DNA of 64,000 bases from Morganella morganii H1r (GTDB lineage Bacteria > Pseudomonadota > Gammaproteobacteria > Enterobacterales > Enterobacteriaceae): contig NZ_AYMP01000017.1 of the NCBI RefSeq assembly GCF_000633515.1, positions 22,388 through 86,387 on the forward strand, written 5' to 3'. The notes under the pieces are model-generated. The model made no database searches. It saw nothing but the letters and a program-made list of their open reading frames with translations, and had not been told where the DNA came from. Positions 53,088 to 61,665 of the stretch are shown in pieces; the stretch's first letter is position 1; each line of letters starts with the position of its first letter. Both the position numbers and the translations under genes were made by a program.

Positions 53088-55079
53088 ATGCGTACCCATA
53101 CTTTTGCTAATTTGATGTTAACTGCCTATGATATTTTAGTTTTAGATGGCGAAAAAATAGAAAACCAAGAAATAAAAAACAAAGAAAACAAAAATAAAAA
53201 GAATAATAGTCTGAATTTAGCAAATCAAAGAAGACTCGCTAATTTTTCGCTTCATCAGAAATTTTTTGCAAGAACTGACAATCTCAAAATGAAGACGAAT
53301 GATGATGTCCACATTAATCCGAAAGATACTTATCTTAAACTGTTCAAAATAATAGATGAGGAAGAGCTATTTAGTCGGACTGAAAGGCAAGAGTTTTTCT
53401 ATAAATATGAGCAATTATACAATGCGCTTATTGCAAAATACGTTATATCTAATTTGGAAAAAAAAGAAATTTTAAAAAAATATACTCAAGCAACAATACC
53501 AGCAATTATTGCATTAGATATGTATAAAACTCTTAACCATCCTAATAATAATAATCAATTACACTTTTATAGTCATATCCATGACTTTATATTGAGTAAA
53601 CATTGCCCTAATAAAAAAAGCAATTTTGAGACTCTATCTAAGGGAGTAAGAAATTATCTACAACAGTATATTAAAAATTTAGACTTCAAAATAATTGTTA
53701 ATGTAGATGAAATCGAAACATCTATTAATAACATAAAAAAAACATCAAGCTCTAAAATTTACAATATAAATAAAGTAATTAATGATTGTAAAAATGAAGC
53801 TAGGGAAATTGGAGTTCCAGAAGATGAAAAATTTGAAAAACTTAGAATGGCTTATACCTCTATCAGAGTAATATTATCATTTGAAAAACAAACAAATCTA
53901 TTTTTCCTGCTTACCTTAAACTATAAAAAATTAATAGAAAATAAAGTATCTAATTCAGAACCTATATTTTTCCTAGATAAATATATTTATGAAAAAACAA
54001 ACTTTATTGCTAATTTATTTACCAACGAGTCACTTTATGATTACGTATACACTTTGATTTTTCATGAAGAAATTAATATACCTGATTGTAACTGTGATTT
54101 TGATTGTGGTAAAAAAACAAAGTGTGAATGTGCTCCTGATTACTTATATGGAATATTTAACAATGTTGAGCAATTCATCTTTGAAAATCAGTCAGAAGTA
54201 AACTTCGAACCCAATGATTTTTCAGATGAATTTATTTACTTTGAAAGCGATGATAATAGCATATTAGATTTAAAAGAATATCTTGATGAATATAATATAA
54301 TTCGTTCACTTGAACCATACTATCAGATTTACTCTATCTTTAGTAATTTAGAAAAAAACAAGTTAGATATAGTAAAAAAATCTATTGAACAGATTTCATT
54401 TGAAGATTTACCACTAGGTTATTTAGCTTCAACTATGGCTATTATCAATCTAGCATTGAAAATAAAACTTGAAAGAACTCAAATTAGAAATGGAACATTA
54501 TTATCATATATTAATCCTATTCTAACAAATCAAGGCGTGTACAATGAAATACGTACAGTCATTCCAGCCCCGCAGGACCCTTCTCCCCCTAATAATTATA
54601 CTGTTCAAAACCCCATTCTTAAGGACCCTAACAATCAAACTGTTTTGCATTCAATCATGATATATAATCGAATAATTAATAAGATTAACAACTATGGAGA
54701 CTATGATTCAAGTGCTATTTACCCTCAATCAGTCCATGGACTTTTAGATAATCTTGAACAGGCATTAAAAAAATTAAACATCGCAATTCTCAATAATAAA
54801 AATAATCTTACCATTGAAGAGTTATCTGAGCTCATTATTAAGGATGACGTTTTAACCAAACAGGAAATAAATGATAATCTGATCGGAATTCTGAGTGAAG
54901 CGACACTATATAATTGTATTGATTGCCTTTCTGAATTGTATAAAAATTTAAAATGCTTTGGGGAACAACTTCCTAACATATTATCATTCGTAGTTACTTC
55001 AGAAAGTGGATATCAACGAAACGAAATTGTACGTGGCGCATTACTAATCGCAAGAGAAAAGATCATGAAAAATAAGTGA
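53088..55079 (+). CDS. Large AT-rich orphan protein with a five-cysteine cluster
   Basis: A 663-residue protein that I cannot assign to any family. It is much more AT-rich than its neighbours and rich in lysine, asparagine and isoleucine. Residues 22-43 form a highly charged KEN-rich stretch, probably disordered. The region 80-330 is predominantly helical. C334, C336, C340, C346 and C348 form a compact CxCxxxCx5CxC cluster, a possible zinc or iron-sulphur site. A proline-rich stretch (IPAPQDPSPPNNY) lies near residue 500. No signal peptide or membrane segment was seen. It has a strong GGAGGGGG ribosome binding site and is divergent from alpA. A 34-base palindrome follows it. Confidence 0.7.
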   Translation: MRTHTFANLMLTAYDILVLDGEKIENQEIKNKENKNKKNNSLNLANQRRLANFSLHQKFFARTDNLKMKTNDDVHINPKDTYLKLFKIIDEEELFSRTERQEFFYKYEQLYNALIAKYVISNLEKKEILKKYTQATIPAIIALDMYKTLNHPNNNNQLHFYSHIHDFILSKHCPNKKSNFETLSKGVRNYLQQYIKNLDFKIIVNVDEIETSINNIKKTSSSKIYNINKVINDCKNEAREIGVPEDEKFEKLRMAYTSIRVILSFEKQTNLFFLLTLNYKKLIENKVSNSEPIFFLDKYIYEKTNFIANLFTNESLYDYVYTLIFHEEINIPDCNCDFDCGKKTKCECAPDYLYGIFNNVEQFIFENQSEVNFEPNDFSDEFIYFESDDNSILDLKEYLDEYNIIRSLEPYYQIYSIFSNLEKNKLDIVKKSIEQISFEDLPLGYLASTMAIINLALKIKLERTQIRNGTLLSYINPILTNQGVYNEIRTVIPAPQDPSPPNNYTVQNPILKDPNNQTVLHSIMIYNRIINKINNYGDYDSSAIYPQSVHGLLDNLEQALKKLNIAILNNKNNLTIEELSELIIKDDVLTKQEINDNLIGILSEATLYNCIDCLSELYKNLKCFGEQLPNILSFVVTSESGYQRNEIVRGALLIAREKIMKNK

Positions 55080-55107
55080 TGATTTATCTTAGCTCCTATC
55101 AATCCCT

Positions 55108-55141
55108 ATGCAACAGCTGCTACATGTAGCAGCTGTTGCAT
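55108..55141. repeat. Perfect 34-base palindrome without a loop
   Basis: The left half begins ATGCAACAGCTGCTACA and the right half is its exact reverse complement, meeting at TACA|TGTA with no unpaired centre. It lies 28 bases after the orphan gene and before the convergent membrane protein gene. It could be a bidirectional terminator (no T-run), a binding site or a recombination site. Confidence 0.85.
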
Positions 55142-55276
55142 GTAGCATAGTATCGGTTATTTTTGAGCTAACTGCTAATGATGTATACATAACAGGCTTG
55201 AAAAAGGCTATCTCATAAAATCGAGTGGTTTTGAGCTGCTAAAGCTGAAATACTATTAACCTTTATAACCCAGCAT

Positions 55277-55846
55277 TCATCGCTCAGGGTTAAAAGTAGA
55301 AAACTGGTAATCAACAATATATGCGCCCATAGGGCCTGTTTTTGTTGTAACCCATACCATACCTGTGTTTTCTTTGGTTTTCGATTTTGGATTGCTGATA
55401 CACAGTAATTTCCACTGCTCTGTATAGGTTTCTTTTATCCATATGCCGTGGTCACATCGACTAAATCGGTTAGTTCTAGGTCCCGGTGATGTGATTTCAT
55501 ACTCTGTTTGGTAGCGAATGGTTTTGTTTGTTAGTAAATACGTCAGCACATCAAACACAGGAACGATTAACATAAAACCAGCGAACCCAGACCATAGAAA
55601 ATTTTTAAATGCGCTTTTTAACGGACGACGTAAAATGCTCCAAATTCCACCAATTACACTTACAATAGCAGCAAACGCAATAGAAATAGTCCATTGAGAA
55701 AACCATTCAAACATAACTGTTCTATGGCCTAATATTATTGACCAATACATGAACGCTATCCAAATGACAACAAGAACAACGCCCCAGTAAACAGAAATTA
55801 TTTTGCTCTTGTTGCCCCGACTGTATGATTTGAATTGGTATTCCAT
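55277..55846 (-). CDS. Membrane protein of unknown function
   Basis: A 189-residue protein with three to four membrane helices in the first 110 residues (VYWGVVLVVIWIAFMYWSII, WTISIAFAAIVSVIGGIWSI, FLWSGFAGFMLIVPVFDVLT). They are followed by a soluble tail containing two cysteines (SRCDHGIW and LLCISN). AAGG precedes the ATG. No family was recognised. It is on the minus strand between the orphan and the UDG-like gene and might belong with the latter, 137 bases upstream. Confidence 0.65.
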   Translation of the reverse strand: MEYQFKSYSRGNKSKIISVYWGVVLVVIWIAFMYWSIILGHRTVMFEWFSQWTISIAFAAIVSVIGGIWSILRRPLKSAFKNFLWSGFAGFMLIVPVFDVLTYLLTNKTIRYQTEYEITSPGPRTNRFSRCDHGIWIKETYTEQWKLLCISNPKSKTKENTGMVWVTTKTGPMGAYIVDYQFSTFNPER

Positions 55847-55983
55847 GTAAACCTTGCATCGCTAAAAAATGCGCCTTCATCGAAGCACTGATTCATTATG
55901 TATTTAAATCAAACTAATTATATCTATCACGATACTGCTGTTGAGTAGACTCAATATTTAAAAAATTATTTAATTTCAATTTT

Positions 55984-56634
55984 TTAAATAACGCACTGCT
56001 TATATATCTCAAAGTTCTTTATAATTCGTTGGTACACAACACGCTCTTTTTCTCCAAAGTATGCGGGGTGGCAAGATTTGATAAAATATATTCCTTCCGA
56101 CCAAAACAGTTCGTCACTAATTTTCTCCATCGAGCAAAAAATGTGATTTTTAACCACACTAAATGTCCCACCACATATAACAATATTGGGCTTCAGTAAC
56201 TCTATTTGTTGTTTAATTTCAGTTTTATGACTCTTAACAAACTCACGAAGCTTTTTATCAGATGTTCTATTTTTCCCTGACGACTTCATAATGTTAATGT
56301 ACGCTATTTTTTCAAACACCAACCTTTCAAGTCTTTTCTTTCTTGCATTTTCATAGGTTATGTTATCACCATAATTTAATATGCCTTGTGACCACAACCC
56401 AACACGACGAAGAACTGAAGAATGCCCATGGGACCATTTCGACTTTTTATTATCCAACGAGTTTAAGATGCTTTCTCTGATATCGATGTTTTCTTTTGTT
56501 CCATTTGTTTCTTTCAGTAAAAAAAGAAGTCTCAGCGATGATGAAAAGTAGCTCGGTGTTAGTGGCCCATCAAGATTAAAATTACCCCCGAAATTATTTT
56601 TCCATTCAGTCAAAAATAAATCATGGCTCTTCAA
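55984..56634 (-). CDS. Possible uracil-DNA-glycosylase-fold protein
   Basis: A 216-residue protein. The order of short motifs resembles the uracil-DNA glycosylase superfamily: LRLLFLLKETNG early, IAYINIMKSSGKN in the middle, ELLKPNIVICGGTFS, and near the end YFIKSCHPAYFG, where the superfamily has a catalytic HPS/HPA segment. The similarity is weak and no activity can be claimed. The start is TTG at 56634 preceded by GGAGAG at the right distance. It is AT-rich like the neighbouring cargo. Confidence 0.5.
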   Translation of the reverse strand: MKSHDLFLTEWKNNFGGNFNLDGPLTPSYFSSSLRLLFLLKETNGTKENIDIRESILNSLDNKKSKWSHGHSSVLRRVGLWSQGILNYGDNITYENARKKRLERLVFEKIAYINIMKSSGKNRTSDKKLREFVKSHKTEIKQQIELLKPNIVICGGTFSVVKNHIFCSMEKISDELFWSEGIYFIKSCHPAYFGEKERVVYQRIIKNFEIYKQCVI

Positions 56635-56808
56635 ATTAAATCTCTCCTGATTAGGACTGCGTATAAATTCAATGAAGTTTTAACAGTGAAATTATCACAC
56701 AAATAGTTAAGATGAGATACCTCACCTTTAAACAGGTTATTTCAAAAAATCTCAGATATATATTATCTCTTTGAATAACTATAATTTTCTTTTATTTCAA
56801 GGAGTAAC

Positions 56809-57681
56809 ATGCCTCAGCTCTCTCATTTCAAACCGCTCCTATCAACTCTACCTCATTCATTCAAAACCTCTTTTTTCAATCGACTAAACCACCTAATAGA
56901 CTACTCCCCCACCATAGGTCTGATGGGGAAAACCGGGGCCGGAAAATCCAGCCTGATCAACGCACTATTTCAGTCGCCATTATCCCCTGTTAGCGATGTT
57001 TCTGGCTGTACCCGCCAAGCCCAACGCTTCACCATGTCTATGGGCAGCCATACGATGACATTTATTGATTTACCCGGTGTGGGTGAAAGCCTTGAGCGTG
57101 ATCGCGAATACCACTCGCTGTACCGTAACTTACTGCCAGAGCTGGATTTAATCATTTGGGTACTGAAAGCGGATGACAGAGCATGGTCTTCCGATGAGCA
57201 GTTCTATCGCTTTCTCACTGCGCAATGTGGTTATCAACCAAGCCGATTTCTATTTGTGCTGAACCAAGCCGACAAGATAGAGCCCTGTCGCCAGTGGGAT
57301 GAAGTGTGCCAGCAACCATCCTCTGAGCAAGTAGCTAACTTGGAATTGAAGCAACAAGCTGTGATAACCGCATTCAAGCCGCACCACCCTGTGATGACAG
57401 TCTCTGCGGTAGAAGGTTTTCAACTCACTGAATTAGCAGAGCAATTAATACAGGCGTTACCAGCGCAGGCCAGTAGCGGGGTAGCCAGGCAACTGAACCT
57501 CCCTTATCGAACGCAATCTGTAGAAACTTCGGCACGTAATGATTTTGGGCAATGCGTCAGTGATATCGTCGATACGCTGATAGACATCCTTCCCCTACCT
57601 GCCTTGATGAAAAGTACGATTGGTACAGTCAAAAACAGCATTGTATCCGTTGCTAAATCCCTGTGGAGCCTGTTCTTTTAA
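56809..57681 (+). CDS. YeeP/YkfA/YfjP-like GTPase
   Basis: A 290-residue GTPase of the Era-like type common in CP4 islands of E. coli. G1 is GLMGKTGAGKSSLI (residues 37-50), the G2 threonine lies in VSGCTRQAQ, G3 is DLPGVGES (87-94), and G4 is NQADKIE. The C-terminal part ends in a short amphipathic segment (LWSLFF). It has AAGGAG before the ATG and a strong terminator after it. The cellular role is unknown. Base composition returns to moderate GC here, unlike the cargo just before. Confidence 0.9.
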   Translation: MPQLSHFKPLLSTLPHSFKTSFFNRLNHLIDYSPTIGLMGKTGAGKSSLINALFQSPLSPVSDVSGCTRQAQRFTMSMGSHTMTFIDLPGVGESLERDREYHSLYRNLLPELDLIIWVLKADDRAWSSDEQFYRFLTAQCGYQPSRFLFVLNQADKIEPCRQWDEVCQQPSSEQVANLELKQQAVITAFKPHHPVMTVSAVEGFQLTELAEQLIQALPAQASSGVARQLNLPYRTQSVETSARNDFGQCVSDIVDTLIDILPLPALMKSTIGTVKNSIVSVAKSLWSLFF

Positions 57682-57712
57682 CTTCTTAAATTAACACAAC
57701 ATTGATGACATC

Positions 57713-57746
57713 AAGCGCCAGTCCTTAACGGGATTGGCGCTTTTTT
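57713..57746 (+). terminator. Terminator after the GTPase gene
   Basis: AAGCGCCAGTCC pairs with GGATTGGCGCTT (one mismatch) and is followed by a run of T. It ends 27 bases before the antirestriction gene, so that gene needs its own promoter or depends on readthrough. Confidence 0.85.
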
Positions 57747-57772
57747 ATTTCTTTTTATTGGAGTATCAACTT

Positions 57773-58198
57773 ATGAATAACACAACTGAATCTGCTATCA
57801 CAATGGAATTAGTCCCTGATGAGCAACGTCTTGATTTTTGGTTCAACCATTTTGGTGCAGTAAAAGGTTGGGCCACCTTTGAAGTGGTGATCTTCACCAC
57901 GATGGGCCAGTTCTGTGATGAGTATCATGGCGGTTACTGGGAGTATGGGATGCTCAGTAATGGTGGCGCCTTTATCTACCCCGATATCAACGTGGACAGC
58001 TTAACCCTATTCAACATGCACAATGGCAACGAAGCCACTGTGAGCCAAGAAGCGGCAGGGATTGCGGTGTGTCTGATCTTGTACAGCATCTGGTCATTCC
58101 AAACAAAAAGCGAAGTGATGTGCGACCGCTTTTATCAGCTGCGTGACTATGCGCTACAACATTCTGAATCCGCTGCCATTTTCCACTTAATTGATTAA
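57773..58198 (+). CDS. KlcA/ArdB-family antirestriction protein
   Basis: A 141-residue protein of the ArdB/KlcA family, which inhibits type I restriction enzymes without DNA mimicry. It has the usual QRLDFWFNHFGAVKGW, then VIFTTMGQFCDEYHGGYWEY, and the signature MLSNGGAFIYP. The ATG at 57773 follows TTGGAG. It is 13 bases ahead of the DUF932 gene, so the two are one operon. Such genes are standard backbone in CP4-type islands (E. coli YfjX). Confidence 0.92.
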   Translation: MNNTTESAITMELVPDEQRLDFWFNHFGAVKGWATFEVVIFTTMGQFCDEYHGGYWEYGMLSNGGAFIYPDINVDSLTLFNMHNGNEATVSQEAAGIAVCLILYSIWSFQTKSEVMCDRFYQLRDYALQHSESAAIFHLID

Positions 58199-58211
58199 TC
58201 AGGAGTCTATC

Positions 58212-58591
58212 ATGAGTTTATTAGCTTCGCGTTTTGGCTCTGCTAACAGTATTCGTCGAGACCGTCCACTGACCATTGAAGAGTTATTCCGTACTGTACC
58301 GAGTGTGTTTTCTGAAGAAAAACACGATTCTCGTAGTGAACGCTATACGTATATCCCGACCATCACCTTGTTAGATAGCCTGCAAAAAGAAGGCTTCTAC
58401 CCGTTCTTTGCCTGCCAAACTCGGGTACGCGATGTTAGCCGTCGAGAGCACACCAAGCATCTATTACGCCTGCGTCGTCATGACCAAATTACAGGCGTAC
58501 AAGTCCCTGAAATTATTTTGTTGAATAGCCATGATGGCTCCAGCAGCTACCAAATGTTGCCGGGACTCTTTAGAGCCGTGTGCTCTAACGG
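58212..58591 (+). CDS. DUF932 (YfjQ-like) protein, first exon
   Basis: The first 126 codons plus two bases of a DUF932 gene (MSLLASRFGSANSIRRDRPL, ITLLDSLQKEGFYPFFACQT, SYQMLPGLFRAVCSNG). The gene is interrupted by a group II intron after base 58591. Joined to the second exon at 60997 it reads ...CSNGLVCGDVLGEVRVPH without loss, giving a 278-residue protein of normal family length. Read without splicing, it would stop at 58611-58613 after 134 residues. AGGAG precedes the ATG. Its function is unknown; homologues (YfjQ, YafZ) are island backbone genes. Confidence 0.9.
58580..58591 (+). other. Probable intron-binding sites IBS2-IBS1
   Basis: GTGCTC (58580-58585) and TAACGG (58586-58591) are the 12 bases directly 5' of the intron. 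The reverse complement of the first, GAGCAC, occurs at 58916-58921 inside intron domain I and is a candidate EBS2. A perfect partner for TAACGG was not found by eye. Confidence 0.45.
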
Positions 58592-59103
58592 GTGCGCCGT
58601 GTCGGCGCGGTAAGAAATCCCTGATTTAATCAGGAGTGGTCGGAATGAAATACCACTGGATCAACGCCTTACCTGAAGTCGAAAGACTAAGGGAACAATA
58701 GCATGGTGATAAACCGGAGAGAGCCAGAAAACGTGTATGGCTGAGCTGCTCTGGGAGATCCGCACAATATGGTGAAAGCTAAACTGCCTGAACCCTAATA
58801 ACCAAGCGGGATAAGGCACTCCCCATCGCTACCACGTTCAAGAGCGATGATAACTGGATCGGACGAAATGCCGTTTGTCGTCTCAAGCATTCCCCAGTTA
58901 AGCCGTGCCCAATGAGAGCACCAAGGTTATGAGTAGGGCACCTAAGTTGTGCTAGTACGTTTCTTACCGTGTAAATACGGGATTGCCTAAGGGGCGCGAG
59001 CCCTAAGGTAACGGAGCCACCGTAGTAGTCCGAGTCTGGGAAAGCCAGATACATGGCGAAGGGTGGCAGGTAATAACGATGTTTAAATTGAGAGGTACGC
59101 GAG

Positions 59104-60879
59104 ATGCGAAACGCCAAAACAATCTTAGGCATCATCCGCAAACGAGGTGCAGAAGGTAAGTCTTTAGACCAGATCTACCGGATGCTGTTTAATCCTGAGT
59201 TATACCTTGCTGCTTACGCTAAAATAGGCAGAAATAAAGGGGCAATGACAAAAGGCATCACCGAAGAAACTGTTGACGGTATGTCACTCAAAAAGATCAA
59301 TGACATCATTGATCGTCTGCGCAATGAAAGGTATCAATTTTCACCTGCCAGAAGGGTGTATATCAAGAAAAAGAACGGGAAAATGCGCCCACTCGGTTTA
59401 CCAACATGGAGTGACAAACTCTTACAAGAAGTGATGCGTATGATCCTTGAGGCTTATTACGAGCCTCAATTTAGCCCATATTCACATGGCTTTCGTTCTC
59501 AACGGGGATGTCAAACTGCACTGACAGTGATAGCTAAAACATGGACGGCATCGTCTTGGTTTATTGAAGGGGATATTAAAGGGTGTTTTGATAACATTGA
59601 CCACAGCATTTTACTGAATTTGTTGCGCCGACGTATCAAAGATAATCGATTTATTCGACTGATTGAACGATTACTGCATGCCGGTTATATGGAAGAATGG
59701 ACTTACCATAAAACGTGGAGCGGTACGCCTCAAGGTGGAATTATCAGCCCATTGCTGTCCAATATTTACCTTCATGAACTTGACTGTTATGTTGAGCAGG
59801 TCTTATTGCCAAAATATAACCAAGGAAAAAGACGAACCAGAAACCGAGAATATGAGGTTCAACATGGTATTGAACATTACAATCGTAAAATGGGGCGCTT
59901 AGATATTGCTCGTGCCGCACGTAAAAAGAAGCAAACGTTGCCAACAGGTGATCCCTTTGACCCTCATTATCGTCGATTACGTTATGTTCGCTATGCCGAC
60001 GATTTTATTCTTGGTTTTTCTGGACCCAAGTCAGAAGCTGAAGAAATTAAACATGCATTAACACATTTCTTACATCGTGAGCTGAATCTTGAGGTCTCTC
60101 AAGAGAAAACGTTAATCACACATGCAAGAACGAGTAAAGCACGTTTTCTCGGCTATGATATTCAGGTAGGTATGTGTGACACTTATCGCCATAAGAAATA
60201 TCGTAGCGTCAATGGACATATCCGGCTACTTGTACCGAAAGATGTCATGACAAAACAAAGCGCACGTTATCTTCTTAAAGGGCGAGTCAGAAGACGACCG
60301 GAATTATTGGAGGAGAGTGATTACACTATCGTTCATAATTACCAAACACGTTTTCGTGGTTTAGCTAACTATTATCAACTTGCTTGTGACCGAAGTATAA
60401 AGATGTCCCGTTTAAAAGGCATTATGGCGCATTCTTTAATGCTAACACTGGCTGACAAACATAAAACGTGGGTCAGCCGGCTTTATCAAAAGTATGGAAC
60501 ACGTTGTTTAATGCCCAATGGGAAATCTTACAAATGCCTTCAGGTCAGAGTTGAACGCATAGACAAACCACCATTGATTGCAACATGGGGTGGGATCTCC
60601 TTAGCCTATGACAATAACTACCGAAATATTACCCTCTCAGATGAAAAGGATCGCCTGTTTTATGGACGAGTTGAGCGACTAAAAGCGATGCTTGCTTCAA
60701 CTTGTGAACTCTGTGGTGCAACGGATAACATCCAAGTTCATCATGTTCGCGCGTTGAAAGATCTGATTAAACGGGGCAGAACACCGTCAGCATCACAAAA
60801 AAGAATGGCAGCTCGACGACGTAAAACGCTCGTTGTCTGTCATTCCTGTCATGTTGCTATTCATCAGGGAACGCTCTGA
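59104..60879 (+). CDS. Group II intron reverse transcriptase/maturase with HNH endonuclease
   Basis: A 591-residue LtrA-type protein. The reverse transcriptase domain covers about residues 50-330 with the polymerase motif RYVRYADDFILGFSG (YADD at 297-300) and the earlier GTPQGGIISPLLSNIYLHEL. The maturase (X) domain follows (HNYQTRFRGLANYYQLACDR). The C-terminal HNH endonuclease has CELCGATDNIQVHHVRALKD and CHSCHVAIHQ. All catalytic motifs appear intact, so the intron is likely to be active in splicing and retrohoming. GAGAGG precedes the ATG. Confidence 0.95.
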   Translation: MRNAKTILGIIRKRGAEGKSLDQIYRMLFNPELYLAAYAKIGRNKGAMTKGITEETVDGMSLKKINDIIDRLRNERYQFSPARRVYIKKKNGKMRPLGLPTWSDKLLQEVMRMILEAYYEPQFSPYSHGFRSQRGCQTALTVIAKTWTASSWFIEGDIKGCFDNIDHSILLNLLRRRIKDNRFIRLIERLLHAGYMEEWTYHKTWSGTPQGGIISPLLSNIYLHELDCYVEQVLLPKYNQGKRRTRNREYEVQHGIEHYNRKMGRLDIARAARKKKQTLPTGDPFDPHYRRLRYVRYADDFILGFSGPKSEAEEIKHALTHFLHRELNLEVSQEKTLITHARTSKARFLGYDIQVGMCDTYRHKKYRSVNGHIRLLVPKDVMTKQSARYLLKGRVRRRPELLEESDYTIVHNYQTRFRGLANYYQLACDRSIKMSRLKGIMAHSLMLTLADKHKTWVSRLYQKYGTRCLMPNGKSYKCLQVRVERIDKPPLIATWGGISLAYDNNYRNITLSDEKDRLFYGRVERLKAMLASTCELCGATDNIQVHHVRALKDLIKRGRTPSASQKRMAARRRKTLVVCHSCHVAIHQGTL

Positions 60880-60905
60880 TTAGTTTGTGGAATGTTGTTA
60901 CTGGA

Positions 60906-60939
60906 GAGCCGGATGCGATGAAAGTCGCACGTCCGGTTC
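60906..60939 (+). ncRNA. Group II intron domain V
   Basis: A 34-base hairpin with the classical paired arms GAGCCGGATGCGAT and GTCGCACGTCCGGTTC around GAAA. It is the catalytic core of the intron and lies 57 bases before the 3' splice site. Confidence 0.93.
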
Positions 60940-60996
60940 GGAGGGGGGCTGACGAAAAAGTACCAATAATGGTAACTCGTCGGCAGCCTACCCTAC

Positions 60997-61453
60997 TTTG
61001 GTGTGTGGTGATGTATTGGGTGAAGTGCGTGTACCCCATAAAGGGGATGTGGTGGGTAAAGTGATTGAAGGGGCGTATGAGGTACTCGATACGTTTGAGC
61101 AAGTGGCTGAAAAACGCGAAAGTATGCAGTCGTTATTGTTACCTCCACCCGCCCAGCAAGCCTTTGCTGAAGCGGCGTTGACCTACCGCTTTGGCGAAGA
61201 ACATCAGCCCGTAACACGGGAACAGATTCTGCAACCGCGCCGTTTTGAGGACAAAAAAGAAGACCTGTGGACGGTGTACCAACGTCTACAAGAAAACCTG
61301 ATTAAGGGCGGGTTATCAGGTCGTAGTGTAAAAGGTAAACGCGCCCGTACTCGTGCCGTCAATGGCATTGATGGCGATATCAAGCTCAATAAAGCCCTGT
61401 GGGTGATGGCGGATACCTTATCTAACCAACTCGCCCCTCGCCAGCCCAACTAA
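60997..61453 (+). CDS. DUF932 (YfjQ-like) protein, second exon
   Basis: One base plus 152 codons, including the stop, that complete the DUF932 gene: VCGDVLGEVRVPHKGDVVGK, EQILQPRRFEDKKEDLWTVY, ENLIKGGLSGRSVKGKRART and NGIDGDIKLNKALWVMA. The reading frame is continuous with exon 1 after intron removal. No independent start codon with a ribosome binding site is present, so this part is produced only through splicing. Confidence 0.9.
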
Positions 61454-61665
61454 TTTTCCTGCCCTGACAGGTTGTGTCGTTATGCCTTGCTTTCTTATCG
61501 TTCAAATAAAAAGCATAAGCTTATTTATCAATTAATTACTTATAGTGATTTTTCATTAAAATGCCTAATGAGAATTTTTCCCAACAGACATAACCTGTCA
61601 ATCCCCTAAGTTAAACTCCCTCACTCCTGTAATTTCTAACTGTCTGTTATTGAGAGCAATACGTT

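Larger units (their letters stand above)
58592..60996 (+). mobile_element. Group II intron with maturase, inserted in the DUF932 gene
   Basis: A complete 2405-base group II intron. It begins GTGCGCC, the conserved 5' start, and ends in ...CCTAC, the expected AY. Domain V is clear at 60906-60939 (GAGCCGGATGCGATGAAAGT and its partner CGCACGTCCGGTTC). Domain VI follows with a stem of GGCTG-ACGA and TCGTCGGCAGCC. The open reading frame for the maturase is in domain IV. Exact removal restores the DUF932 reading frame, which fixes both boundaries. It is inserted in the sense orientation, so it can splice from the host transcript. Confidence 0.95.

Noticed and set aside
58592..58613. A 134-residue truncated DUF932 protein as the real product
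   Set aside because: The extra codons come from the intron start, and joining the exons restores the full conserved protein exactly.
60857..61449. Minus-strand open frames opposite the second DUF932 exon
   Set aside because: They run antisense to a conserved exon and to intron domains V and VI, and show no domain or translation signal.
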